Positions 1 through 10,688 of a stretch of 64,000 bases of DNA are shown here, one piece after another. Below the pieces are notes generated by a model. It had not been told where the DNA came from. It worked only from the letters and a program-made list of their open reading frames with translations, and searched no databases. This DNA is from an uncultured Clostridia bacterium (GTDB taxonomy: Bacteria; Bacillota; Clostridia; Christensenellales; Borkfalkiaceae). The position numbers were made by a program, and so were the translations under genes. The stretch's first letter is position 1. The number at the start of each line of letters is the position of its first letter. The stretch covers positions 1-64,000 of the forward strand of contig CAKVPH010000003.1 of the NCBI GenBank assembly GCA_934796775.1, in the 5' to 3' direction.

Positions 1-31
1 CTGGCGAGTAGTTTTTGTTTTTTCTTGACAT
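1..31 (-). CDS. 5' fragment of a gene, possibly IS3 transposase OrfA
   Basis: Only the first ten codons are present (MSRKNKNYSP). An AGGAGGTG ribosome binding site lies at 41-48, nine bases upstream of the ATG at 31-29, so translation initiation is well supported. The basic start followed by NYSP resembles the N-terminus of IS3-family OrfA (helix-turn-helix) proteins, and the preceding IS-like inverted repeat fits. The rest is beyond the window, so the product is not established. Confidence 0.5.
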   Translation of the reverse strand, partial: MSRKNKNYSP

Positions 32-77
32 AAAAATATGCACCTCCTAAAGTGTCTAACTTTTGGGGCGCATATCA
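1..77 (-). mobile_element. left end of an IS3-type (IS150-like) insertion sequence, truncated by window edge
   Basis: Read on the minus strand, the segment from 77 inward starts TGATATG, continues GCGCCCCAAAAGTTAGACA, and is followed within 40 bases by a good ribosome binding site and a short basic ORF. From memory, TG...CCCCAAAAGTTAGACA is characteristic of IS3/IS150-group terminal inverted repeats, which sit just before orfA. The other end lies outside the window, so neither the matching repeat nor the target duplication can be checked. Inferred from motif and layout only. Confidence 0.5.
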
Positions 78-115
78 ACGCTTCCGCAACTACTCTGCTA
101 TTTTTATTTACGTTT

Positions 116-144
116 ATTATAATTACCGCAATAGTTTTTGTCAA
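116..144 (-). promoter_or_regulatory. consensus sigma-A promoter reading out of the rng 3' end
   Basis: On the minus strand TTGACA (144-139) is followed by exactly 17 bases and TATAAT (121-116). It points away from rng into the IS-like end. In many clostridia the gene after rng is rplU, so this may be the original promoter of a displaced ribosomal-protein operon (inference). Confidence 0.75.
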
Positions 145-164
145 ACGCATTGCGGTGTTTTTTT
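125..164 (+). terminator. inverted repeat with T-run, possible terminator or operator
   Basis: ACCGCAAT (125-132) and ATTGCGGT (149-156) form a perfect 8-bp inverted repeat with a 16-nt loop. On the plus strand it is followed by GTTTTTTT. It flanks the -35 box of the minus-strand promoter, so it could be a plus-strand terminator or a protein-binding site. Confidence 0.4.
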
Positions 165-178
165 AACCATTTTACAAA

Positions 179-1672
179 TCAGTATAAAATTTTCGCTTTA
201 TCGGGAAGATCGAGAACAAGATTATTATCTCCGCGAACGTTAAAATACTCCTGATGATACGTTTTATGCGGAATAACGTAAATTCTTTTATCCTTCCATA
301 TTTTTTGAACGTCGCGGCTTAAAGAGCCTCTTTGTAAAATATACGACATAATTTCCACGTTCAAATCAACTATCGCGCTGTTATAACCGTCGGCAAACAC
401 GTCTAAAAGTGCCGCTCTTATCTGCAAAATAATATAATCGTTAGAAAAAATCACGCCGTCGCCCTGACAATAAGGGCATTTTTTTTCAAGTAAAGAAATG
501 CTTTCTTTTCTCTTTTTCTTTCTGGTAAACTCCACAAGTCCGAGCTGATTCATTCCGAGTACGTTACATTTCGCTCTGTCCGCCTTTAAAGCGTCTTCAA
601 GCTCGTTTACTACAGCCTGACGATGTTCCTCAAGTTCCATATTTATAAAATCTACAATTATAATGCCGCCTATATTTCTGAGTCTTACCTGGCGGGCAAT
701 TTCGTGCGCGGCAAGAAGATTTGTTGAAAAAACCGTATATTCAAGACTATCCATTCCGGTATAACTGCCGGTATTTACGTCTATTGCGGTAAGCGCTTCG
801 GTTTTATCTATGACAAGATATGCACCGCTTGACAAATCGACACGATTACGCAAAAGGTTTTTTACCTCTTTGTCCAAGCCGAAATATTTAAACATATCTA
901 TTCTTTTATCAAAATAAACAACCTTGTTTTTTACTTCGCTACCCCTTTTTGCGGCATCGCTCAGAACGTTTTCGTAAAGCTTACGATCTGCAACGTATAT
1001 GTACGAAATTTCGGACGTATAAACGTCTCTTAACATTCTTACGGCAAGATTTCCTTCTGAGTATAAAATATCGCCTGGTTTTGCCGACTTAAATTTTGCA
1101 AGGACTTCTTTATAATTACCGACAAGATATTTGGCTTCCGACAACAAGTCGCTTTTAGAGGCTTTTTCCGAAGCCGTACGAAGAATAAATCCGCCTTTTA
1201 TTTTAAGCGAAGATATAATATCGGAAAGTCTTTCTCTTTCCTTTTCGTCAGTTATTTTACGGGAAACGGAAATAGTATCGTAATCAGGCATATAAACGAG
1301 ATATCTTCCCGCAAAAGACGGATACGTGCTTAGCTTTACGCCCTTGTTGCCGAATACGTCCTTTACAACCTGAACCATTATTTCGTCGCCTTCTTTTAAA
1401 TTAAGCGCAGAAGGTCGAGCTATATCTTCTTCAAGTTCGGCATTATCTCCGATTGAGGCTCCGGCATATAAATACCCGTTTTTTTCAAGCCCTACGTCAA
1501 CAAAAGCAGCCTCAATGCCGTCAAGCACGTTTTCTACCCTGCCTTTATATATATTGCCCGCAATAACAGTACTGTTCCGCTTTTCAATATGGTATTCGAG
1601 TAATTTTTTATCGTATGCCAAAGCCGCTATAATGCTTCCGCAATAACTGTCAACGTATAAATTTTTCGACAT
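179..1672 (-). CDS. rng: ribonuclease G/E family endoribonuclease
   Basis: Single-strand-specific endoribonuclease acting in rRNA maturation and mRNA decay. The 497-residue length fits RNase G rather than the long RNase E. An S1 domain occupies about residues 35-125. The catalytic DNase-I-like region carries Asp298 (in AIDVNTG) and Asp341 (in IIIVDFINME), the same 43-residue spacing as the two catalytic aspartates of E. coli RNase E. The zinc-link CPYC is at 399-402. The ATG start is preceded by GGAG seven bases upstream. It lies downstream of the TIGR03936/TIGR03960 genes, a common clostridial order. Confidence 0.95.
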   Translation of the reverse strand: MSKNLYVDSYCGSIIAALAYDKKLLEYHIEKRNSTVIAGNIYKGRVENVLDGIEAAFVDVGLEKNGYLYAGASIGDNAELEEDIARPSALNLKEGDEIMVQVVKDVFGNKGVKLSTYPSFAGRYLVYMPDYDTISVSRKITDEKERERLSDIISSLKIKGGFILRTASEKASKSDLLSEAKYLVGNYKEVLAKFKSAKPGDILYSEGNLAVRMLRDVYTSEISYIYVADRKLYENVLSDAAKRGSEVKNKVVYFDKRIDMFKYFGLDKEVKNLLRNRVDLSSGAYLVIDKTEALTAIDVNTGSYTGMDSLEYTVFSTNLLAAHEIARQVRLRNIGGIIIVDFINMELEEHRQAVVNELEDALKADRAKCNVLGMNQLGLVEFTRKKKRKESISLLEKKCPYCQGDGVIFSNDYIILQIRAALLDVFADGYNSAIVDLNVEIMSYILQRGSLSRDVQKIWKDKRIYVIPHKTYHQEYFNVRGDNNLVLDLPDKAKILY

Positions 1673-1738
1673 ATTTATCTCCGTCTTTTTTTTAATGTAT
1701 AACCACTTAAATAATGAGTAAGACCAAAAAGTAAATCT

Positions 1739-2359
1739 TTATTTCAGACTTTTTAAATATTCATCAAAGTCCGTTTCGCCAGTAAACATCTGCGTCTTTA
1801 CTGTTCTTATACTTTTGCCGCCATATAATGCGATAAGCTCGTTTAAAAACAAATCCGGACGCAAGGCGTTATTTCCGAATCCAAGCGTTGCTACCAGACA
1901 ATCACCGTCAAATTTAAGATCGTAAATCTTATTTCTTACGTCTTTTCTCACGCCTTTTTTATCGGTAATATAAAATTCAGATGCGTTTAAGACCAAATCA
2001 GTATCAAACTTATTAACTTGCAGTATTTTATACGTGGCTCTGTCTATAAGTCCTTGCAGGTTTACCTTTTTAGGCACGTTTACCGCTTCTGTCGCTTTTA
2101 TTCCCGAAAAACAATATTCGTTAAATTTATCTTTAAAAAGTTCTGCGTCTTCTTCGCAGTCCACGTAACAATATTCGCTTTCGGATTGAATGCCTACTGC
2201 AATGGGTGCAGACATAAATATGTGCATATGCGGATTAAAGCCTTTTGAAAAGCTTATTTTTATGCCCGCACGCCGCATGATTTTATTTATATGACGAAGC
2301 ATATCAAGATGCGATACATATTCGGCTCCGTCTTTTTTTTCATACTTAAAAACTAACAT
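1739..2359 (-). CDS. TIGR03936 / DUF2344 radical-SAM-linked protein
   Basis: A 206-residue protein matching the TIGR03936 family. The hallmark N-terminus is present: SHLDMLRHINKIMRRA, then SKGFNPHM and SAPIAVGIQSESEY. Its biochemical role is unknown. The family is encoded next to, or fused to, the B12-binding radical SAM protein TIGR03960, as here (16-bp gap), so the two probably work together, perhaps in RNA or protein modification. AAAGGTG precedes the ATG. Confidence 0.85.
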   Translation of the reverse strand: MLVFKYEKKDGAEYVSHLDMLRHINKIMRRAGIKISFSKGFNPHMHIFMSAPIAVGIQSESEYCYVDCEEDAELFKDKFNEYCFSGIKATEAVNVPKKVNLQGLIDRATYKILQVNKFDTDLVLNASEFYITDKKGVRKDVRNKIYDLKFDGDCLVATLGFGNNALRPDLFLNELIALYGGKSIRTVKTQMFTGETDFDEYLKSLK

Positions 2360-2375
2360 TTTGCACCTTTAATTG

Positions 2376-4190
2376 TTATGCTTTTTCTTCAAAATAAGGC
2401 TTACCTATTCTGCATTTATACGCGCGTTGTATTCCGCACGCCTTACACCCCGCCTGACAGCCTCCGCTTACTTTTCCTTCATATGCGGCATGACGTTCGC
2501 GCAGTAAAAAATCCTTATCGATAAACAAATCGATAAAATCCCACGGAAGTATTTCGTCTTCGCCATATTCACGCGTAAAATCCGTAGTTTTAAGTCCGCA
2601 ATCGGAAAGAGCGTTATACCATTCGTCAAGTTTGAAATATTGTTGCCAACCGTCGAACACGCAACCGCGTTTATAAGCATTCTCTATTACCTGTCCTACT
2701 CGTCTGTCGCCTCTTGCAATAACGGCTTCTATTTCGGAAAGTCCGAAGTCGTTCCAACTGAACGTTACTCCCTTTATAAACAGCTCTTTTTTAAGCACTG
2801 CAATTTTATGTTCGACTTCTTCTTTTGTGATCTGTCTTTCGTATTGAAACGGAGTAAAAGGCTTAGGAATAAACGTTGATACGCTTACGGATACCCTCAA
2901 AGCGCGAAGCACCGCGGGGTTTCTGCCATAAACGCTTTTTATTTTTCTTACTATATCGGCTATACCCAAAAGGTCTTCGTCGGTTTCTGTCGGCAAGCCC
3001 ATCATAAAATAGAGTTTTATTGAATTATATCCGAGCCTGAAAGCATTTTCGGCTCCACGCATAATTTCTTCTTCGGTTATGTCCTTGTTTATTACGTCGC
3101 GAAGTCTTTGAGTACCTGCTTCCGGCGCAAAAGTTATAGAACTTTGGCGTGCGAATTTAGCAAAATTACTTTCAAAACTATCCACTCTCAGCGACGGCAA
3201 AGACATTTTTATATCGGGAAGTTGTTCGTTTATGCTATCTAAAAGCTTACTAAGCTCGGGATAATCGCCGGTAGACAAACTGTTAAGCGAGAGTTCGGGA
3301 TAACCGCCGTTTCTTACGATACTGCAAGCCTGCTTTGTTAAAGTTTCAACACTTCTCGGTCTTACCGGTCTGTATAAAAAGCCTGCCTGACAAAATCTGC
3401 AACTTCTGTAGCAACCGCGTGCAACTTCGATAATAGCCCTGTCAAAAACGGCTTCGGTGCTTGCAACGCCGAATTTTTCGGGAAAGACGGCTTTATCCAA
3501 ATCTTTCACAAGTGCTTTCGTTACTTTTGTGATACCTTTAAAACCGGCTATTTTTCCGTTCTCGTCATATTCAACGTCCATAAAGGCGGGAACATAAACG
3601 CCCTGCAATTTAGCCGCTTCTTTTAAGAACGTCTTCTTATCTTTAAATTTTAATTTTAACTCGGCAATCTGAGCCATTATCTCTTCTCCGTCGCCTATGG
3701 TGAACAAATCAAAAAAATCAGCCATAGGTTCGGGGTTACACATGCAAGGTCCGCCTGCCTGAACGATAGGATATTCATCGCCTCTGTCTTTTGCCTTTAA
3801 CGGTATTCCGGCCAAATCGAGCATATATAATACTGCGGTAAAACTCATTTCATATTGCAGCGAAAAACCTATCATATCAAATTCGGCAAGGCTCTTTTTC
3901 ATTCCGAGCGAATAAAGCGGAATATCATTCTTTTTTAATGCTTCGCCAAAGTCCGGCCATGGAGCAAAACATCTGTCAACAGAAGTTCCTTTAACGCTTT
4001 TTACGGCTTCGGCTACTATTTTTATGCCAAGGTTACTCATTCCGACTTCGTATACGTCCGGAAAACATATGCAATAATTAAGCTCGGCAGGTACAGGCTT
4101 ATCTTCTCCCCATTCTCCGCCTATATAGCGCGACGGCTTTTCCACCGTAGGAAGAATTTCGTCCAATAGTTTCAATTTTTTTTCATCCAT
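2376..4190 (-). CDS. TIGR03960 family B12-binding-domain radical SAM protein
   Basis: Radical SAM enzyme of 604 residues. The N-terminal region resembles a cobalamin-binding domain, followed by a GGP...EPMADF segment and the radical SAM core with the CxxxCxxC cluster motif in ARGCYRSCRFC. A second Cys motif near the C-terminus (GGCQAGCKAC) probably holds an auxiliary Fe-S cluster. The substrate is unknown. GTG at 4199 also opens the frame, but a GGTG ribosome binding site overlaps it, so ATG at 4190 is preferred. It forms a unit with the TIGR03936 gene and rng. Confidence 0.88.
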   Translation of the reverse strand: MDEKKLKLLDEILPTVEKPSRYIGGEWGEDKPVPAELNYCICFPDVYEVGMSNLGIKIVAEAVKSVKGTSVDRCFAPWPDFGEALKKNDIPLYSLGMKKSLAEFDMIGFSLQYEMSFTAVLYMLDLAGIPLKAKDRGDEYPIVQAGGPCMCNPEPMADFFDLFTIGDGEEIMAQIAELKLKFKDKKTFLKEAAKLQGVYVPAFMDVEYDENGKIAGFKGITKVTKALVKDLDKAVFPEKFGVASTEAVFDRAIIEVARGCYRSCRFCQAGFLYRPVRPRSVETLTKQACSIVRNGGYPELSLNSLSTGDYPELSKLLDSINEQLPDIKMSLPSLRVDSFESNFAKFARQSSITFAPEAGTQRLRDVINKDITEEEIMRGAENAFRLGYNSIKLYFMMGLPTETDEDLLGIADIVRKIKSVYGRNPAVLRALRVSVSVSTFIPKPFTPFQYERQITKEEVEHKIAVLKKELFIKGVTFSWNDFGLSEIEAVIARGDRRVGQVIENAYKRGCVFDGWQQYFKLDEWYNALSDCGLKTTDFTREYGEDEILPWDFIDLFIDKDFLLRERHAAYEGKVSGGCQAGCKACGIQRAYKCRIGKPYFEEKA

Positions 4191-4208
4191 ATAGTTCACC
4201 GATTGTTT

Positions 4209-6203
<1,995 letters not shown>

Positions 6204-8588
6204 CTAAGACTTAATCACGTCCATCGGCGCATATGCAACCGACAGAGATTTTACTCCCACACCCGGGAACGCTACGTTAGCAATAAGATTTTTTCCCTCT
6301 CCCGTAACGTTTATAATAGTTCCTACGCCGAATTTAACGTGGCTTACCTTTCTGCCTGCCACATATTGAGAAAAATCTTTACCCTTTACGTCCGCACTCG
6401 GTTTTTGCGTTCCGGATTGTATAAACGCTTTTGCGGAAGACTGCATAAAGCCGCCGCCTGAATTTTTACTTCCGCTAACGTTTTGCTTTTTATACGACGA
6501 GCCGGAATAATCAGATGATTCGTCCGGATAATATTCGTCACGATTTTCATAGCTACCTGATGATTTTCCGTACCCAAAGCCGTTATATCCGCCGTAACCG
6601 CCGGATGACGAGTAACCGCCATACGACTTTTGATATCCGCCACCGTAAGAATCGCTCCGCCTAATAAACGAAGGCGTCTGCTTTATTCCGAGTTTATCGG
6701 ATAATTCGGTTAAAAAGCAACTCTGCGCAAGATACTGACGGCTACCGTATAAAAATCTCGATTTCGCTCTTGTTAAAAACAAACGACTTTGCGCACGAGT
6801 TATAGCAACATACATAAGTCTGCGTTCTTCTTCCATCTCGCTTTTGCCTTCCGCCGCACGCGACACCGGGAATATAGTTTCGTCAAGACCGCAAACGAAC
6901 ACATTCGGAAATTCAAGACCTTTTACCGAATGAATGGTCGCAATCGAAACAAAATTGCCGTCTTCAAGTTCGTCGGTATCACTGCTTAAAGTTATAGAAT
7001 TCAAAAAGTCCGGGAGAGTTGCGTTCGGGTTGAGTTTTGCAAATTCTTCTATTGAGTTCTGATATTCGTTGACGTTCATTTTTTTGCCGTAGTTCTCTTC
7101 CGTATCAGCTTCAAACTGTGACAAAAATTGCGTTTTTTCAACTACTTCCGTAAATATTTCGGTAAGCGGCATAACCTGCGCGTTTACAGTAAGTTTTGTA
7201 ATAAGTTTGCGAAATTCAGTAAGCTTTTGCTTTGCGGCAGAGCCTAATTCAAGCTTGTCCGCGTCCACCATTCCGTCAAAAATACTAAGCCCGTATTGCT
7301 TTGCGTAATCTTCAAGCACGCTTACGGTCTTATCGCCTATACTTCTTTTGGGAACGTTTATTATACGCAGTAAACTTTCGTTATCCAAAGGGTTTGTTAT
7401 AACCCTGAAATAGGCGGTAAGATCTTTGATTTCTTTTCGCTCGAAGAACTTAAAACCGCCGAATACTTTATACGGGATATTATATTTGTTAAACTCTTGT
7501 TCAAAAGGTCTTGACAAGGCATTTATTCTCATTAACACGGCAAAATCCGAAGCCTTCGCGCCTTCGCTTGCCATAAGTTGTTTTATTTTTAAAGCGACGT
7601 ACGAAGCTTCTCCTTCCGCCTCGTCTGCAACTTTCAGCTCTACCTTTTCACCCTCCGCATTTTCAGTCCAGAGTTGTTTTTGTTTTCTTACGGAATTGCC
7701 GGCTATTATGGTATTTGCAAGATCAAGTATGTTTTTGGTTGAACGATAGTTTTGCTCGAGTTTATAAACCTTTGCGCCGCGGAAAGTATGCTCAAAATCC
7801 AAAATGTTGTGTATCTCTGCGCCGCGCCAGCCGTATATACTTTGGTCGTCGTCTCCTACTACGAACAAGTTACCGTGCTCCGCACTTAAAAGCTTTGCAA
7901 TTGCAAGCTGAATTTCGTTTGTATCCTGAAACTCGTCGATATGAATATATTGAAATTTATCCGAATAATACGAACGAACTTCGGCATCGTCTTCAAGCAA
8001 ATGATACGTTTTTACCAAAAGATCGTCAAAATCAAGTGCATTCGAACGGCGAAGTTCTTCTTCGTAAGCGTAATAAATCTGAGCATAAGAAGAGGCGTCC
8101 CTTAAATCGGTGCGACGTTTTAAATCGCCTGCGTCCAAATCTTTGTTTTTACAGTCCGATATCAGATATTTAGCATTTTTCAGGTATTTATCCGAATCAA
8201 GATTCATTGCCGCAATTATGCGCTTTATTACGTTGTTTTTATCTGTTTCGCTGTAAATAGAAAAATTTTTATCGTAGCCTTGTAATCTCCCTATAGAGTT
8301 TCTGAGTATTCTGACGCACATGCTGTGAATGGTCGAAACCCACATATTGCCGCAATCCCCGATAAGTCCGTTAAGTCTTTCTTTCATTTCGTCGGCGGCT
8401 TTATTTGTAAAAGTAATAGCAAGTATATTTTCGGGGCGAATGCCTTTAGCTTTTACAAGGTGAGCTATTCTCGTAGTTAAAACTGCGGTTTTACCACTGC
8501 CCGCACCCGCAAAAACAAGAACGTATCCTTCGGTATCCAGCACCGCTTCAAGTTGTTTTTCATTTAGTCCTTCAAGATAAGTTTCCAT
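6204..8588 (-). CDS. pcrA: ATP-dependent DNA helicase PcrA/UvrD
   Basis: Superfamily 1A 3'-5' helicase for repair and rolling-circle replication. Walker A is AGAGSGKT at 28-35, the Walker B/Q region is VVGDDDQSIYGWRGAE, and the C-terminal helicase motifs are SIATIHSVKGLEF and EEERRLMYVAITRAQ. A Ser/Gly/Tyr-rich linker of about 90 residues leads to a C-terminal Tudor/SH3-like domain (GRKVSHVKFGVG), the RNA-polymerase-binding module of PcrA. The frame opens at TTG 8621, but the family N-terminus (YLEGLNEKQLEAV) and a GGGG upstream favour ATG 8588, giving 794 residues. Confidence 0.95.
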   Translation of the reverse strand: METYLEGLNEKQLEAVLDTEGYVLVFAGAGSGKTAVLTTRIAHLVKAKGIRPENILAITFTNKAADEMKERLNGLIGDCGNMWVSTIHSMCVRILRNSIGRLQGYDKNFSIYSETDKNNVIKRIIAAMNLDSDKYLKNAKYLISDCKNKDLDAGDLKRRTDLRDASSYAQIYYAYEEELRRSNALDFDDLLVKTYHLLEDDAEVRSYYSDKFQYIHIDEFQDTNEIQLAIAKLLSAEHGNLFVVGDDDQSIYGWRGAEIHNILDFEHTFRGAKVYKLEQNYRSTKNILDLANTIIAGNSVRKQKQLWTENAEGEKVELKVADEAEGEASYVALKIKQLMASEGAKASDFAVLMRINALSRPFEQEFNKYNIPYKVFGGFKFFERKEIKDLTAYFRVITNPLDNESLLRIINVPKRSIGDKTVSVLEDYAKQYGLSIFDGMVDADKLELGSAAKQKLTEFRKLITKLTVNAQVMPLTEIFTEVVEKTQFLSQFEADTEENYGKKMNVNEYQNSIEEFAKLNPNATLPDFLNSITLSSDTDELEDGNFVSIATIHSVKGLEFPNVFVCGLDETIFPVSRAAEGKSEMEEERRLMYVAITRAQSRLFLTRAKSRFLYGSRQYLAQSCFLTELSDKLGIKQTPSFIRRSDSYGGGYQKSYGGYSSSGGYGGYNGFGYGKSSGSYENRDEYYPDESSDYSGSSYKKQNVSGSKNSGGGFMQSSAKAFIQSGTQKPSADVKGKDFSQYVAGRKVSHVKFGVGTIINVTGEGKNLIANVAFPGVGVKSLSVAYAPMDVIKS

Positions 8589-8769
8589 TTCGCAGCCCCG
8601 TTGAATTAAAAATTTATACAAAACGTTTTATCTGTATTTTTTAAGTAAAAAAAATGATATAACGTAAATCGTTTTAAACCTTAAAGCTCTCCGCTTTTTC
8701 AGGCTCATAGATTTATATTATATCATATATATTTTATTTTGTAAAGAGTAATCTTAAAAAATGCCGCTA

Positions 8770-9906
8770 CTAATTTGCAATTTGCTTTTTTGCCGCCGTT
8801 TCGATAAGCATACGCTCCATTTCGTGCATACATTTTTCGTGATCGAATTTATCCTGCGCCATTTCGATATATTTTTTGCTGTATTTTGCACGCTCGTCGG
8901 AATGTTCTATCCACCAGTCTATTTTTGAAGCAAGATCTTGGGGATCGTTGCATCTGAACAAACTCTTTTCGTCTATGGCGTAGTTTTTGGTAGCACTCTT
9001 TTTAGAATCTGAAATAATCGGCACTACTCCGCATGCGATAGCTTCAAGACAGCCTATTCCTTCAGCTTCAATTTCTGCCGCATGAACGTATAAATATGCG
9101 CTGTTATCCGTCTTTGCCATTTCTTCGCGAGTGAAAAACGCAAATACGGGTTTTACGGGTAAGTTTTCGCATTGTTTTTCAAGCTTTTCTTTTAAAGGTC
9201 CGGTTCCGGCAAAAATAAGTTGGATTTTATCTTTATATTTCGAAAGTTCAACCGCCTTAATCAGTACTTTATGTGATTTTTCTTTAGAATATCTTCCGGT
9301 ATATAAGATTTTTATTTTGTCCTGCGGGTTATATTTTGCGGGATCGGGTTTAAAAATACCGTTTACACCGTTGCTTATAACGTAACCGTGAGTGCTGCCG
9401 TACATGCCTTCGTAAATATCCCTGAGATATTGCGTAACGTAGTGTGTACAGTCGCACTCTTTATACATTTTATGAAAATAAGCGTAAGTCAGTCTGTTTA
9501 AAAGATAAACGTGGCTCATTGAAAGATGTGCGGAAAAATTTTCAGCCAAAAGATGAAAACCTGCGCATACGGGAATACCTAATTCATGAGATATTTTTAC
9601 TCCGGCGCGCCCGAGCGAAAACGGCAACATTACGTGAACTACGTCCGCGCCCGATATTGCTTTGTATAAAATATCCTTTTCAGGTTTTGCAAGCGATACT
9701 CCGTTTTTGGCTAAATAATCGTTAAAAACACCAAAATCACGATTTCTTACAACATAATAATCTTTTTCGCCACGTTTATCTTCGTCGCCGCAAACAACGC
9801 GGACAATATGCCCTTTCGATTTTAAATATCGTATAAGATTCATTGCGGCTATGGTAAGTCCGTTATTTTCTTTACCGAGCACATCGCAAATTACTGTTAT
9901 CGTCAT
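8770..9906 (-). CDS. GT4-type glycosyltransferase
   Basis: GT-B glycosyltransferase of 378 residues. The N-terminal acceptor domain has NNGLTIAAMNLIRYL and a DVVHVMLPF segment. The C-terminal donor domain has ILYTGRYSKEKSHKVLIKA and the EAEGIGCLEAIACG motif that binds the nucleotide sugar. Similarity is to diacylglycerol glucosyltransferases and lipopolysaccharide-type transferases. The neighbouring acyltransferases suggest a glycolipid or lipoteichoic-acid anchor role (inference). Its start overlaps the end of the acyltransferase gene by 35 bp, so the two are translationally coupled. Confidence 0.85.
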   Translation of the reverse strand: MTITVICDVLGKENNGLTIAAMNLIRYLKSKGHIVRVVCGDEDKRGEKDYYVVRNRDFGVFNDYLAKNGVSLAKPEKDILYKAISGADVVHVMLPFSLGRAGVKISHELGIPVCAGFHLLAENFSAHLSMSHVYLLNRLTYAYFHKMYKECDCTHYVTQYLRDIYEGMYGSTHGYVISNGVNGIFKPDPAKYNPQDKIKILYTGRYSKEKSHKVLIKAVELSKYKDKIQLIFAGTGPLKEKLEKQCENLPVKPVFAFFTREEMAKTDNSAYLYVHAAEIEAEGIGCLEAIACGVVPIISDSKKSATKNYAIDEKSLFRCNDPQDLASKIDWWIEHSDERAKYSKKYIEMAQDKFDHEKCMHEMERMLIETAAKKQIAN

Positions 9907-10684
9907 CTTCGTCTTTTCCTTTTTTTATATATTCAACGTATGCAAAACTCTTTTCTTTTTTTACGGTTTCCACCATAAAACTATAAATCTTTTCTCGCAT
10001 TTCGGTTTTTCCCGAACAATCTTTCGGGTAAACGGGTTTTCCAATGGTTACAGTTACAAGCGGTCTGGCATTTTTAAAAATTTTACTCTGTCTGTAAGTT
10101 ACCGTAAAAGCAACCGCCGGAACGTCAAATAAAAACGGATACGCAAAAGAAGAATCGGTAAAATCTCTTATTCCGTTAAAATACGGCCATATATGTGCTT
10201 CGGGATAAACGACTATAGCCTGCCGCTTTTTTAAATAATACGGCATAGCCTTTATAAGGTTTCTGGTTGCACCCAAATTAGAAGGGACAGGCACTCCGCC
10301 TAATAGCGGCACTAAAACCCTGACAAAAGGAATAGAAACCGCATCCGGGTGAACTAAAATATTAGCTCTTTTCGGAAAGGTTAAAACCGACGGAGTAAAT
10401 GCGTCCCCCGCAACCTGAGTATGATTGCCGTACAAAAAAAATCCGCCCTTTATCTTTCTTAAATTTCTTGCGTTTTTTACTCTGAGTCCTTTAAAAAGCC
10501 GCATATATATTATCGCAACGGGCGTTGCTATAACTCTGTATAAAAGGAACGAACAAAACTTTACGATAACGTTTTTTCTTGCAAGATAATCGTATTTCTC
10601 GGTTATTTGAGCAGGTTTTGCAACCTTTAATCCGGGTGCAAAATCATCGTTTAATTCATCGCTGTAATAAATTACTTTTTTCAT
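9872..10684 (-). CDS. PlsC-type lysophospholipid acyltransferase
   Basis: A 270-residue protein with the acyltransferase HX4D motif in GNHTQVAGD and the VVYPEAHIW motif. It likely transfers an acyl chain to lysophosphatidate or a related lipid at the membrane face. The N-terminus has one hydrophobic stretch (LLYRVIATPVAIIYMRLF). The acidic tail (KDEDDDN) is encoded in the overlap with the glycosyltransferase gene. It ends a run of lipid genes from 13.1 kb down. The exact acceptor is not predictable. Confidence 0.8.
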   Translation of the reverse strand: MKKVIYYSDELNDDFAPGLKVAKPAQITEKYDYLARKNVIVKFCSFLLYRVIATPVAIIYMRLFKGLRVKNARNLRKIKGGFFLYGNHTQVAGDAFTPSVLTFPKRANILVHPDAVSIPFVRVLVPLLGGVPVPSNLGATRNLIKAMPYYLKKRQAIVVYPEAHIWPYFNGIRDFTDSSFAYPFLFDVPAVAFTVTYRQSKIFKNARPLVTVTIGKPVYPKDCSGKTEMREKIYSFMVETVKKEKSFAYVEYIKKGKDEDDDNSNLRCAR

Positions 10685-10688
10685 TTTT

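Noticed and set aside
7715..8173. 152-codon plus-strand frame opposite pcrA
   Set aside because: No ribosome binding site, no recognisable domain, and it lies fully within a conserved helicase gene on the other strand.
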